Assembly (NCBI GenBank): GCA_016234595.1
Contig: JACRBG010000058.1
Location: 1-64,000, forward strand
Origin: Chloroflexota bacterium
Lineage (GTDB): Bacteria; Chloroflexota; Anaerolineae; Aggregatilineales; J027
DNA length: 64,000 nt
Reading direction: 5' to 3'
Positions 18,057 to 27,529 of this stretch are shown piece by piece (the stretch's first letter is position 1; each line of letters starts with the position of its first letter). Made by a program: the position numbers and the translations under genes. Below the pieces are notes generated by a model that ran no database searches, was not told where the DNA came from, and was given only the letters and a program-made list of their open reading frames with translations.

Positions 18057-18423
18057 TCAGCCCTAGCTCACGCAGTGTATCGAGCAGATGCTCCCCCGCA
18101 AAAATATCTTTGGGAATGTAATCATCTGCCCCCGCCTGCAACCCGGTCATCGTATCTTTAGCGCTGCTTTGTTCGGTCAACATAATCACGGGAATATCAC
18201 GTGTATCCGGATTACGTTTAAGACGTCGGCAGACTTGATAACCATCCATTGAAGGCAAGTTGATATCTAAAACAATCAGGCGTGGGGGGTTGGTCATCGC
18301 TTCCCGAATGGCCTCCGGCCCGTCTCCCACCACCAGTACTGTTAAACCTGTATTCTCTAGTGTATTTTTAATTTGCTCGGCTTGTGTCGAGCTATCTTCC
18401 ACCAGCAATACATCGTGAGCCAT
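18049..18423 (-). CDS. CheY-like single-domain response regulator
   Basis: The 124-residue protein is a complete receiver domain: the acidic pocket VEDSS, the phosphoacceptor Asp in LIVLDINLPSMDG, the Thr in IPVIMLTEQS and the Lys in YIPKD. It has no output domain, so it acts by protein contact. GAGGTGAT lies directly before the ATG. It is the second gene of the chemotaxis-like operon, 114 bp after cheB. Its cognate kinase is not in the window. Confidence 0.87.
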   Translation of the reverse strand: MAHDVLLVEDSSTQAEQIKNTLENTGLTVLVVGDGPEAIREAMTNPPRLIVLDINLPSMDGYQVCRRLKRNPDTRDIPVIMLTEQSSAKDTMTGLQAGADDYIPKDIFAGEHLLDTLRELGLIE

Positions 18424-18537
18424 GTATCACCTCAATTCTGCCTGAATTGTACACCCGTCTGCCCAATGCCATTTATGCTTTTGGGTTATAGTCTTCTAAC
18501 AGGACGGTTTCAGTATTGCAACCTTATCGAACCCGTT

Positions 18538-19602
18538 CTACCGATAATTCATGCTGGGCTGGGCTAAGCGAGTAATGGCCCGACCAATTTCACCTAGGGG
18601 CAAAATATATTCGGCGGCCCCGCGTTCAACGGCGGCCCCCGGCATTCCGTAGACCACACAGGTCTCCTCGTTTTGGACAATCGTCCGGGCCCCAAATGCG
18701 AATAGGCGCTCCATGCCAGCCGCCCCGTCATCGCCCATGCCTGTCAGCAACACCGCAATCGTTTTGCGGCCATAGACGTTAGCCACACTATCGAACAAAG
18801 CATCTACCGAGGGCTGGTGGCGATAATGGCCCTTGTCAGGGGTGAGCAACACACGGCCTTCCGCCGAAAGCTGCATATGATAGCCACCGGGGGCAATCCA
18901 AACTTCGCCGGGTTGAGGATATTCCCCCTCTAGGGCTAACCGCACAGGCAATACACAGCGCCGCCCTAACCAATTGGCTAAACCGGGTACGAAATCGGCT
19001 GATAAATGCTGGGTGACCAGTACAGGCAAGGGAAAATCTTCGGGCAAATAGCTCAATACTTGGGTCAAGGCTCCGGGGCCACCGGCGCTTGCCCCAATCA
19101 CTACAATGTCAGGTAGGTTTTGATCATCGGCTTGAATATTGGGTAGGGAGTCCAGTTGCTGTTCCAATTGATCAAGGGCACGGCGGCGGACGACTGAAAC
19201 CCCTGCCATTAACCGCAGCAGTCGCAAATATTCTGTGCGCTTGGCTTGATCTTGGGGCGTAGCCGTTGGTTTGTCAATCGCCGCTAATGCCCCAGCTTCA
19301 ATTGCCAGCATCGCATAATCCACCTCACGCTGACCCAAACCCGCCGAAACAATCACAATAGGCGTAGGGGTGTTTGCCATAATATGCTGAGTCGCCTGTA
19401 AGCCGTCCATATTCGGCATTTGGATGTCCATACTAATGACATCGGGCTTTAATTCCTCGACCAGCCGCAGGGCTTGCAATCCATCTTCGGCCTCGGCTAC
19501 CACCATCATCCCCGGTATATTGTTTATCAAGTCCACAAGGAAGCGCCGCGTAGTCATGGAGTCTTCGACTACTAGCACCTGCACCATTGACATTGTTTCC
19601 AT
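18538..19602 (-). CDS. cheB: Chemotaxis protein-glutamate methylesterase CheB
   Basis: The 354-residue protein has an N-terminal receiver domain with phosphoacceptor Asp59 (VISMDIQMPNMDG). The C-terminal methylesterase has the catalytic triad in motifs GASAGGP (Ser172), VTQHL (His199) and LTGMGDDGA (Asp291). CheB removes methyl groups from, and deamidates, chemoreceptors when phosphorylated. The protein looks intact. A CheR methyltransferase, CheA and receptors are absent from this window, so the cluster may regulate something other than flagellar chemotaxis, or the rest lies elsewhere. Confidence 0.92.
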   Translation of the reverse strand: METMSMVQVLVVEDSMTTRRFLVDLINNIPGMMVVAEAEDGLQALRLVEELKPDVISMDIQMPNMDGLQATQHIMANTPTPIVIVSAGLGQREVDYAMLAIEAGALAAIDKPTATPQDQAKRTEYLRLLRLMAGVSVVRRRALDQLEQQLDSLPNIQADDQNLPDIVVIGASAGGPGALTQVLSYLPEDFPLPVLVTQHLSADFVPGLANWLGRRCVLPVRLALEGEYPQPGEVWIAPGGYHMQLSAEGRVLLTPDKGHYRHQPSVDALFDSVANVYGRKTIAVLLTGMGDDGAAGMERLFAFGARTIVQNEETCVVYGMPGAAVERGAAEYILPLGEIGRAITRLAQPSMNYR

Positions 19603-19676
19603 AACGCTATGCTATCCTTACCCGTTCTAAGATGGTTTGTTCCATCTAATCTTTAGGTCTCCAATAACAGAAAAAT

Positions 19677-19706
19677 TTAACCTCATACTTGCTGAATGAC
19701 TATAAT
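19677..19706 (+). promoter_or_regulatory. Sigma70-type promoter of the zinc-ribbon gene
   Basis: TTAACC (19677-19682) and a consensus TATAAT (19701-19706) are separated by 18 bp, about 60 bp upstream of the start at 19769. Confidence 0.6.
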
Positions 19707-19768
19707 ACGGCAAAGGCGTTTTTTCACGCCAGCATTCTCTATTCTTCTATAAATAGGGGGCTTGCACA

Positions 19769-20950
19769 ATGGGATTGCGAATTGTTTGTCCGGTCTGCCG
19801 CAATCGAATGACGATAAATCTGCAAAGTGGACTGGTCTATTGTAAAGCATGTGGTTACCAACCCATGCGGGAATGGCAAAATCTACCGCCTGCCGAAGCT
19901 CGTATTCAATTGCATCCTTTGACGCTCAAAGGTCCAACCAAAGCCAAAGGTGAGATGATTGAATGCCCCAACTGTGGTGGGGATGAATTAGAACCCGTTC
20001 CCGGTAAGGCCATGATTTGTTGCACGACCTGTGGCAAAAAATATCCAATCAAAACCCGCAAATCCAAGGCAAGCGACAAAACACCACATGCCGAAAAATC
20101 GTTGCGTGGGGTTTTGATGGAACGTTATGGTAAGGCGGTACAATGGGATGTCACAGGTCGTATCATGGATTGCACCAGTTGCGGGGCACAATCTATCGTG
20201 CCACCGGAAGATTTAAATGAACACTGCCCTTTTTGTAATTCACAGTTTGTGATTGTACATGACGACGACGGCACACTGGACGCCCCTACCAAAATTATCC
20301 CTTTCAAAATCACCGCCCCCAAAGCACGACTTTTGGTTGACGAAAAAATTAACAGCGGCCTGCTACACAATATCAGCCGCCATCTGCAAGACAAAATTGT
20401 GAGGGTCACAGGTAGCCCCATGTTCTTGCCGTTTTGGGTCTTTGAAGTCACCACCGAGGTGCGTTGGCGCTATCCTCAAGGACTGGCAAGCCCCGGCATG
20501 GAAAGCATTGTCCATACTTCTGACCCCATCTACGCCGCCATCGCCAACCAAGATGTTATCCCACAACTCCTACCCTATGATTTAGCTGAACTGCACGATT
20601 ACGATCCAGCCTATCTTGCAGGCATTCGAGCCCACCTCTATCAGATAGATATGGTCCAAGCCGCCACCCCGATTGTGAAACAGGCCGTTGAACATGCCAA
20701 AAATGAGGTCAAAAACAAACGCCCGCGCAGCATTTCGGTGTATGGCGCAACAACTGACCAATTTCCCAAACGGGCCTATCTCAATATTGAGACGTATGTG
20801 CCACGTGTGGCCTATGAATTTATGCTGTTGCCAATTTGGATTCTTTTGCTGCATGAATCGGACGACGATATACGACGGGCCTTGGTCAACGGGCAAACGG
20901 GTGAGGTTTATGTGGATGGCTTTAGCTTGTGGGGAAAGTCGAATCAATAG
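19769..20950 (+). CDS. Multi-zinc-ribbon protein of unknown function
   Basis: The 393-residue protein has three CxxC-CxxC zinc ribbons in its N-terminal half: CPVC/CKAC (residues 8-33), CPNC/CTTC (about 65-90) and CTSC/CPFC (about 133-155). A C-terminal domain of about 220 residues ends in a hydrophobic segment (EFMLLPIWILLLH). Proteins of this kind are often annotated as TFIIB-type zinc-ribbon or replication-restart-like proteins, but none of the defining helicase motifs are present. It is monocistronic with its own promoter. Function unknown. Confidence 0.75.
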   Translation: MGLRIVCPVCRNRMTINLQSGLVYCKACGYQPMREWQNLPPAEARIQLHPLTLKGPTKAKGEMIECPNCGGDELEPVPGKAMICCTTCGKKYPIKTRKSKASDKTPHAEKSLRGVLMERYGKAVQWDVTGRIMDCTSCGAQSIVPPEDLNEHCPFCNSQFVIVHDDDGTLDAPTKIIPFKITAPKARLLVDEKINSGLLHNISRHLQDKIVRVTGSPMFLPFWVFEVTTEVRWRYPQGLASPGMESIVHTSDPIYAAIANQDVIPQLLPYDLAELHDYDPAYLAGIRAHLYQIDMVQAATPIVKQAVEHAKNEVKNKRPRSISVYGATTDQFPKRAYLNIETYVPRVAYEFMLLPIWILLLHESDDDIRRALVNGQTGEVYVDGFSLWGKSNQ

Positions 20951-20954
20951 GCGT

Positions 20955-20980
20955 GAGGGTAAGGATTTACCCCTACCCTC
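20955..20980. terminator. Hairpin between convergent genes
   Basis: GAGGGTA (20955-20961) pairs with TACCCTC (20974-20980), and flanking GGC/GCC can extend the stem. It has no strong T-tract but sits between two convergent stop codons. Confidence 0.45.
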
Positions 20981-20990
20981 GCCCAACCAA

Positions 20991-21716
20991 CTATTGCGAT
21001 TGCAATATCACCCATTGGACGATAGCCTGCATCAACCAATCGGCGTTTTTACCTGAGAGGATTTGGGTGCCATGCTGACTCCCATCCAACAGCCGCACCA
21101 AGCTATCGCCGGTGGTCAAATTAAATAAATCCACAACATCGCCACCACTCGGCCTATCCGAACGCGAAGCAACAAGCATCAATGGGCGATCCGCATTAGC
21201 TTCGACGGCGTCGGCAGTCGTCACCCCAAAATAATCGAGGCCGGGGGATAGAGCCACTGCCGTGCGAATTGCAGGGTCATTAGCCCAACCACGTATCGCT
21301 AAATTACTGCCAATACTGGCCCCAATAAGGGAAATGGCATCCGGATTAATGCCTTCTTGAGCACGTAGCCAGTCAATCCATGTTTGCACGTCCGTTTCGG
21401 CCTTTTCCCAATCCGCAGTGCTGCCTGTCTCACCATGCCCTCGCATATCTACATTTAAAACCGCGATGCCGTAGTCATCTACTAAAACGGGCAACAGTTT
21501 TTCCCAATCTTGTCGTCGGCCCTGTCGCATATGGAACAAAATGACCGCTGGAACTGGTTCTTCACTGGCTGGCCTATAAAAATCACCCACCAATACCAAA
21601 CCGTCGCTGGCTTCTAGCTCAATCTTTTGAGCATCCGGCAAGGCGTAGGTCGATGAAAGAGGCATAAACAAAACAATCATCATCACACCACTAACTAGCA
21701 CAAACAACTTTCGCAC
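20991..21716 (-). CDS. Secreted alpha/beta hydrolase (dienelactone-hydrolase-like)
   Basis: The 241-residue protein begins with a signal peptide (hydrophobic residues 4-20, cleavage near STYALPDA). It continues as an alpha/beta hydrolase with nucleophile elbow GASIGSN and a late SQHGT that may supply the catalytic His. The oxyanion-side motif FHMRQGRR and DMRGHGET are also typical. It starts with GTG at 21716. It is likely an extracytoplasmic esterase or lipase-like enzyme; the substrate is unknown. Confidence 0.78.
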   Translation of the reverse strand: MRKLFVLVSGVMMIVLFMPLSSTYALPDAQKIELEASDGLVLVGDFYRPASEEPVPAVILFHMRQGRRQDWEKLLPVLVDDYGIAVLNVDMRGHGETGSTADWEKAETDVQTWIDWLRAQEGINPDAISLIGASIGSNLAIRGWANDPAIRTAVALSPGLDYFGVTTADAVEANADRPLMLVASRSDRPSGGDVVDLFNLTTGDSLVRLLDGSQHGTQILSGKNADWLMQAIVQWVILQSQ

Positions 21717-21810
21717 GAGATTATCCTTTCACGAGTTTCTAGCGATAGCAGGCCACTACTGATACAATTTTCCTACTATTCTCCTGTTCAATGGGACAAG
21801 GGATTTGAGG

Positions 21811-22473
21811 ATGCCATTCCGCACCCTACTGCTTGATACCGATGATGTACTGTATATTCACCCCAGACCCGACCGACATTTACAAGATTACTTGGCGGCC
21901 TATGATTTGCAACCCCGCCACCCCAAGGTCGTACAAAAAGCCCTAAAAGCCGCTCATTTTGATGTTCTGCATGGGCGCATTGCCCGTCAGGAATATTATG
22001 ATGCTATCCTGAGTTTTCACGGCCTGCCCCAACAAGCCTTAGAATATGGCCGTTCGGTTTTATTGGCCGATGCCGCAGCGATTCAACCCATTGGCGGCGC
22101 AGTTGAGACCTTGATTGAACTGAATAATAATGGGCTGGAAATTGGGATCGCAGCCAATACTGAACACCCTGCCGAAGATTTAGTCATCTGGCTAGAAGAT
22201 GTGGGCTTTCCGCGTGACCTATGGTGGATGGTCATGACTTCATGTGAAATTGGCCTCACCAAACCTGATCCAGCTTTTTTTAAGGCAACCTTGCAAATTA
22301 CAGACATTGCGCCTGAGGAAATATTGTATGTAGGCCGCGATTTCTATGAACTTGCTATGATTGGCGAACAAGGCATCATGCCATTGGCCTTTCAACCCGA
22401 TAACCCCGAAAACATTGGTGGGTCAAATATCATTCATTCCTACGACGAACTCTATCAATTGGTTTTAGGATAG
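21811..22473 (+). CDS. HAD-superfamily hydrolase
   Basis: The 220-residue protein has the HAD phosphatase motifs: LLLDTDDVLY (motif I, with the nucleophile Asp near residue 9), IAANTEHP (motif II region), Lys in CEIGLTKPDPAFF and ILYVGRDFYEL (motif IV). A helical cap lies between motifs I and II. The ATG at 21811 has GACAAGGGA 7 bp upstream; a TTG 6 bp earlier is less likely. The substrate is not predictable. Confidence 0.8.
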   Translation: MPFRTLLLDTDDVLYIHPRPDRHLQDYLAAYDLQPRHPKVVQKALKAAHFDVLHGRIARQEYYDAILSFHGLPQQALEYGRSVLLADAAAIQPIGGAVETLIELNNNGLEIGIAANTEHPAEDLVIWLEDVGFPRDLWWMVMTSCEIGLTKPDPAFFKATLQITDIAPEEILYVGRDFYELAMIGEQGIMPLAFQPDNPENIGGSNIIHSYDELYQLVLG

Positions 22474-22595
22474 GCGGTTATTGCCTGACGTATTGCCGCC
22501 GTCATCCCAAGCCGCCCTTGCCGCCTCAGAAGCCCATCGTGTATCCTGTTGGCTTGTTTTTGTTCCGTAGTGGCTTTTTCAACACAAGAAGATTC

Positions 22596-24617
22596 ATGAA
22601 CCGAATAAATCATATCCTCAAAGTCCTCCCAATCCTGACGCTCGTTTGTCTGCTATCCGTGACAGCTTTCCTGCCAGCGCCATCCGCTGTCCATGCCCAA
22701 ACACCTTTAGATGTGGTACTCCAGCGTGTCAAAGATTTTTTTGCCCAACAATTGGGCCGAAATTTCACACTGGTCAATTACACCTATCAACTCAACACAT
22801 GGCAGGATTCCAGTTTGGGTTGCCCCAAAGCCGGGGTCAGTTACACCCAAGGTGAGTTGCAGGGCTATATTTGGCAATTTACGATTGACCAAGACACCAC
22901 CACTTATGAGCTCCACAGCGACACGGACGGCAATGTCGTTGTATTATGCACCCCCATCAACCGGACAGTCGCTATCGGTTTTCGTAGTTATCAAAACACC
23001 GCCTTTATCATTGATTACCCTGAAACATGGCAAGTGGTTCCGAGCGAAGATCTATCGGATGTCATTATTTCACCTGATGGCACGAAAAATTGTGCTAATC
23101 CCATTATCGAAATTCAGCACAAAACAGCTATTGGGAACGCCGATTTGCTCTTAAATGAGGTTATTCGAGAAGCAGGTTTTGTCGAAGACTTGCAAGCTCC
23201 CAGCGCAATTGGAGCCAGCACCGCTCTTTCGGCCACATACAAAGCCGTGTGCGGCGAGGTCGTCCATCAATTTCGGACAACAGCGATTCCATTAGGGGTT
23301 GAGGGTGATGGCTATATCATCCTGCAATCTGCCCCTCTTGACCAATATGAGGGCTGGTCGGCCAATTTCTTGTCCATCCTAGATTCTTTTGAAATCGCTA
23401 CAAGTCAAACCACGGCTGACGGAACGGTTGTTACTCCCCCACCGACTGGAGACACAACCCAATTGTTGGCAGGCTATCCATTCGCCCATGTCTTCGCCAA
23501 TGATGTCTATCTAGGATCGTATGTCTACCTACCGGGGTATGGTGTTACCAATAATGCCCGTCGTGATCGCCGAGGATTGAGTTTTTCACCCAACGGACAA
23601 TATCTGGCCTATATCGAATTGCTAGAAAATGGCAACCAGCGCCTAGAGGTTTCGGATACGGGCAAACGCAGCGAAATCCTTGCCAATCCTGTCGCCCCAG
23701 ATTTTCCGGCGGCATGGTCGGTGACAGGGGAACGCATTGCCTTTTTGACGCCCACCGACCAAGAGGGCACGTTGACAGTCAACACTGCCCTACCCACTGG
23801 CGAGGATCTTCAAACGCTTGGGACTATCCCTTTCACCATTGGCTGTGAAGATGAAACTAGCCCTTATGCAGCGGAACGACTCTATCAACGCGAAACGGGG
23901 CCGTTTGGCAATACTTTCGGCCTTGAATGGCTACCCGACAATCGTTTCCTCTATACCACTTCCTGTGCGGGCGAAGGCTTGGCAATTTGGAATCCAGCCG
24001 ATAATACCTCGCTCAATTTAGGGTCAGATTTAAGTCGGGCAGTGGTGTCCCCCGACCATCAACAGCTATTGGCAATGGCAGGCGACCAAACCGTGCTGGT
24101 TAACCTTACCAACGGGGAACGCACCGAAATTGCCATGTTCGAAGTTGCCGACCAATTGGCATGGGCGAACAACACCCAATTTTATTACACCACCATCACT
24201 CCGTCGGGTGCCCCCTTTGAAATCAGCGACCCGGCTGTGCAAGAACGGGCCGAAGAACAATTAGGCATTTTTCCCTATGAGTCGGTCTTAAACACGGTAT
24301 CTATCGTGCAATATGATTTGAGCAGCGGCACAGCCACCCCCTTATGGCAGGGGCAAGGCTACGCGATTGGTAAACTTGCCGTCGCGCCCAACCAAGCGGG
24401 TATTGTTTTTAGCTTAATTCCGAGTGACCGCGACATGGTATTGGGATTCGTGCAAGAATTGGATACCACCCAATTGCGCTTTGCCATGCCAGAAACCAAG
24501 CTCTATTTTCTGACGCGGGGAGCAACTGATCCGCGTCTAATTGTGGTGTCATCCCAACCTGTTTTTGGACAGGCTATCCCGCCCGCTGCGCCGCCACAGC
24601 CGCCCCAATTACCATAG
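22596..24617 (+). CDS. Secreted beta-propeller protein
   Basis: The 673-residue protein starts with a signal peptide (hydrophobic residues 9-30, cleavage near VHAQTP). The N-terminal part (about 35-290) is an unrecognised domain with paired cysteines (DSSLGCPKAG and VVLCTP). The C-terminal part (about 300-660) has repeated strands of the TolB/WD40-like kind, such as LSFSPNGQYLAYIE and AVVSPDHQQLLAMA. It ends in a Pro-rich tail. An upstream in-frame ATG would put 26 residues before the signal, so the ATG at 22596 is used. It is likely exported and binds other proteins or ligands. No lipobox. Confidence 0.7.
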   Translation: MNRINHILKVLPILTLVCLLSVTAFLPAPSAVHAQTPLDVVLQRVKDFFAQQLGRNFTLVNYTYQLNTWQDSSLGCPKAGVSYTQGELQGYIWQFTIDQDTTTYELHSDTDGNVVVLCTPINRTVAIGFRSYQNTAFIIDYPETWQVVPSEDLSDVIISPDGTKNCANPIIEIQHKTAIGNADLLLNEVIREAGFVEDLQAPSAIGASTALSATYKAVCGEVVHQFRTTAIPLGVEGDGYIILQSAPLDQYEGWSANFLSILDSFEIATSQTTADGTVVTPPPTGDTTQLLAGYPFAHVFANDVYLGSYVYLPGYGVTNNARRDRRGLSFSPNGQYLAYIELLENGNQRLEVSDTGKRSEILANPVAPDFPAAWSVTGERIAFLTPTDQEGTLTVNTALPTGEDLQTLGTIPFTIGCEDETSPYAAERLYQRETGPFGNTFGLEWLPDNRFLYTTSCAGEGLAIWNPADNTSLNLGSDLSRAVVSPDHQQLLAMAGDQTVLVNLTNGERTEIAMFEVADQLAWANNTQFYYTTITPSGAPFEISDPAVQERAEEQLGIFPYESVLNTVSIVQYDLSSGTATPLWQGQGYAIGKLAVAPNQAGIVFSLIPSDRDMVLGFVQELDTTQLRFAMPETKLYFLTRGATDPRLIVVSSQPVFGQAIPPAAPPQPPQLP

Positions 24618-24639
24618 TCGTTGCAAGGACAAAAACAGC

Positions 24640-25500
24640 ATGCAATTAAGGCGTTTTGATGACCCTCGCAAATTTTTGGAACGGGCCGAGGCGTTTTTGA
24701 TGGAGCGGGAAGCCGAGCATAATTTGATTCTCGGCCTCACCAACACCCTAATTCAAGACCCGGAGGTCTATCCCCAGTTTTATTTAGCGGTGGTTGAGGA
24801 CGCTGGGGAAGTGGTTTTGACAGGTCTGCGCACCCCGCCCCATAACTTGATGACTTCGCATGTCACCAACCCAGATGGGCTGGCGGTTTTGGCCCGCGAC
24901 GTGCAAAGTGTCTATGGCACACTGACCGGGTTTATTGGGACAGTTCCGCTGGGCCGAATGTTTGCGGATATATGGCAAAGCATGACCGGGCAACCCTATC
25001 GCCTCAATATGAGTGAGCGCATTTATCAGCTTTCCCAAGTTAAACCTGTCACGGGTATCCCCGGCTCGTTTCGGCTTGCCACACCCGACGACCGCTGGTT
25101 ACTGATTCAGTGGTTTAGTGCGTTTCGGCAAGAAGCGATGGGCGTGGTGGATAATTCGGATGTGCCCCAAGTGGTAGATCGTTATTTCATCTCCGAAACA
25201 CGCAAAATGTATTTGTGGGAACATGAGGGTGAAATTGTTTCGATGGCAGGGCGCGGCGGGTTGACTCCTAACGGCATACGGATTGGGCCAGTCTATACCC
25301 CTCCCGAATTTCGCAAAAAAGGTTATGCCAGTGCCTGTGTCGCCGCCCTCAGCCAATTGCAACTCGATTCTGGCCGCCAATTTTGTTTCCTCTATACCGA
25401 CCTCGGCAACCCCATCTCCAACCACATCTATCAAGAAATCGGGTATGAACCCATTTGTGATGTGGACGAATATCGCTTTGAAGCGCCCATGAATTCCTAA
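24640..25500 (+). CDS. GNAT family N-acetyltransferase
   Basis: The 286-residue protein has a C-terminal GNAT domain (about 135-280) with acetyl-CoA loop YTPPEFRKKGYASACVAAL and a terminal YQEIGYEPICDVDEYRF, the usual end of these proteins. The N-terminal half is a second, degenerate GNAT-like or binding region. The ATG at 24640 follows AAGGAC; it begins 22 bp after the propeller gene and is probably co-transcribed. Substrate unknown. Confidence 0.8.
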   Translation: MQLRRFDDPRKFLERAEAFLMEREAEHNLILGLTNTLIQDPEVYPQFYLAVVEDAGEVVLTGLRTPPHNLMTSHVTNPDGLAVLARDVQSVYGTLTGFIGTVPLGRMFADIWQSMTGQPYRLNMSERIYQLSQVKPVTGIPGSFRLATPDDRWLLIQWFSAFRQEAMGVVDNSDVPQVVDRYFISETRKMYLWEHEGEIVSMAGRGGLTPNGIRIGPVYTPPEFRKKGYASACVAALSQLQLDSGRQFCFLYTDLGNPISNHIYQEIGYEPICDVDEYRFEAPMNS

Positions 25501-25507
25501 GTGAAAC

Positions 25508-25540
25508 TGGGATAAGTCATCGCTTATCCCACTCTTTTTT
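25508..25540 (+). terminator. Terminator after the acetyltransferase gene
   Basis: TGGGATAAG (25508-25516) pairs with CTTATCCCA (25523-25531), followed by CTCTTTTTT. Confidence 0.8.
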
Positions 25541-25653
25541 GCAAATCTGGCAGTAAATGGCAGTGCTTGGTATCGTGCTGGCAGTCGGTTTTGCGCCATG
25601 CTGATGACATCTATTCAATTTGATCTGCCGGATCATTGCAAGGAGAGTTTCAC

Positions 25654-26070
25654 ATGGCTCAACAGGCTTCCTTAACTTCCCACCAAACGGGAACACTCAA
25701 TCTTTTCAAGTTATTGTGGCGTTCGGATGCTGCACTCACTCTCATTTCTGGGGCTTTCATCATCTTTGCCACCAGCACGGTGATTGATGCACTAGGCATG
25801 TCGGCGAACTCAGATGTCCTTTTGCGGGCCGAGGGGGGTCTATTCAGTCTGTATGCCCTCTGGCAGCTATGGGTCGCCCGTGAAGGCAGCATCACGCGGC
25901 GAAATTTCCAAATCGCCCGATTCATGATGTTAATTATGGGCATTGACTTTCTCGTTGCGCCGCTGGTGTTGGAGTTGAACACTTTCGGGGTCGCGGCGTC
26001 TTTGGTAATGGGGGTTGGCGGCTGGAGCTTGGCATTCATCTGGCATCTGGCGCTTCGTGAAAATCACTGA
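25654..26070 (+). CDS. Four-helix membrane protein of unknown function
   Basis: The 138-residue protein has about four hydrophobic segments (near residues 25-45, 58-75, 90-108 and 113-132) and no recognised motif. AAGGAGAG precedes the ATG at 25654. It is flanked by terminators on both sides, so it is probably monocistronic. Function unknown. Confidence 0.65.
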   Translation: MAQQASLTSHQTGTLNLFKLLWRSDAALTLISGAFIIFATSTVIDALGMSANSDVLLRAEGGLFSLYALWQLWVAREGSITRRNFQIARFMMLIMGIDFLVAPLVLELNTFGVAASLVMGVGGWSLAFIWHLALRENH

Positions 26071-26100
26071 TATACGATAACATGTGGGATGGCGATGACT

Positions 26101-26130
26101 AGGGCGGTTTTCCAAAATCGCCCTCTTTTC
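26101..26130 (+). terminator. Terminator after the four-helix membrane protein gene
   Basis: AGGGCGGTTTT pairs with AAAATCGCCCT (one G-U pair), followed by CTTTTC. Confidence 0.75.
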
Positions 26131-26143
26131 GGATAATCGGACA

Positions 26144-27529
26144 ATGGACACGCTACTTTCAATCCTCCAGCTTTCAGCTTATTTCATCTCCCTAACCCTT
26201 GCGGGTTATTTATTGAGCCGGGGGCGATTCCATCCCCTTTCTATTGCGGCGGCTGGTGTGCTGATGAGCTATGCGCTGATTCAAGCTGATTTATTTCTGG
26301 GGCATGAATTTGGCAAACAGGTCGAGTGGTTATCGCGCCTATTGTGGCTTGCCTACCCTCTGCCTGTGGCGATGTGGGCACGTATTGCTATTTTGCTTAA
26401 ACCCGGTGACCAATTAGCTCTTGACCGCGCATGGTGGACTCTCCTAATGCCGATTGCCGTAGTGCTGATTTTAGGCGGCTGGGTGGGCAACGAACTGATG
26501 AATTTTCAAACCCACGACCCCGGCCCGCTTTTTTGGACATACGGCGTTTACAATGTCGGGGTAACGGCTACGACAGCGTGGCTATTGCGTCAAAATTTCA
26601 GAGCCACTGCCAAACAAGATCGCGCCTATCGTGCGTTTGCCGTGCTGCGATTAGCGGGATTAGCCTATCTGTCGGGTATGTTATGTTTACTGCCGGGTTG
26701 GTTTTCACCCGCGTTCGTTTTTGCCATCGTCGTGCTCGATGTGATGACATTGGGCATTGCCGCGATTCTCTATGATGCCATTGCCGAAGGTCAGGCCGTG
26801 CGCCGCGATTTGAGTTTTACCATGCTAAAAGTTGTGCTGGCCCTCATCGTTATCGTAACCCCTTGGAGCATCGCCATGCTGAGCGCCAACACATGGACAC
26901 CAGCCCTTGCATTAGCCCTCTTTGGAACACTCGCGGTAATTAGTTTGGGGATTCCATTGGCAGGCCAAATTGAGCAGTTATTGGATAGGCTGCTATTTAA
27001 ACCAAATTCAGGCGATGCTCAGGCCCGTGAAGCACTACGAACATTGATGTTGAATGAGGTACGCCGACCGGAGACATCACCAGCCATTGCCAGCCTCGAT
27101 CAAGTCGATTTTGTGCGGTTGACCCGTCGGGCGCTGAGTCATATGCAGAATCTGCCACGACTCGCCGCCAGCCCGCTGACCGATATGCAAATTGTCGCCC
27201 AACGGCTGCATAATGAAGCCAATTCCATTCACCGGGCTCATGAACTGCGCCAAGTGTTGACCGAGTGTATCGAAACCCTGCGCCCACCATCCACCGAAAA
27301 ATTTGGCACATCGGATGAATGGCGCTTTTTTAATGCCCTCTACTATCCCTATGTGATTGGGGTTAGCCCCTATAAAAATCACTATGGGAGCGAGGAGGTG
27401 GATAGTTCAACCGCCACCATGCTAAAGTGGTTTCAGATCAATGTGCCACCGCGCACCCTCTATAATTGGCAAAATCGCGGAGCCGAGATGATCGCGGAGT
27501 TGCTGCTGGAACGTGAAAATCAGGCATAG
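26144..27529 (+). CDS. Seven-helix membrane protein with unknown cytoplasmic domain
   Basis: The 461-residue protein has seven or eight transmembrane segments in residues 5-285, laid out like the 7TM sensor part of histidine kinases, then a soluble C-terminal region. That region shows no kinase H-box or ATP-binding motif. It contains LLDRLLFKPNSGDAQAREAL and a helical end (RTLYNWQNRGAEMIAELLL). It may be a sensor whose output acts through protein contact. It overlaps the end of the convergent methyltransferase gene by 10 bp. Function unknown. Confidence 0.65.
   Translation: MDTLLSILQLSAYFISLTLAGYLLSRGRFHPLSIAAAGVLMSYALIQADLFLGHEFGKQVEWLSRLLWLAYPLPVAMWARIAILLKPGDQLALDRAWWTLLMPIAVVLILGGWVGNELMNFQTHDPGPLFWTYGVYNVGVTATTAWLLRQNFRATAKQDRAYRAFAVLRLAGLAYLSGMLCLLPGWFSPAFVFAIVVLDVMTLGIAAILYDAIAEGQAVRRDLSFTMLKVVLALIVIVTPWSIAMLSANTWTPALALALFGTLAVISLGIPLAGQIEQLLDRLLFKPNSGDAQAREALRTLMLNEVRRPETSPAIASLDQVDFVRLTRRALSHMQNLPRLAASPLTDMQIVAQRLHNEANSIHRAHELRQVLTECIETLRPPSTEKFGTSDEWRFFNALYYPYVIGVSPYKNHYGSEEVDSSTATMLKWFQINVPPRTLYNWQNRGAEMIAELLLERENQA

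Noticed and set aside
25099-25599. 166-codon ORF on the minus strand
   Set aside because: It overlaps the acetyltransferase gene on the other strand and runs through its terminator hairpin.
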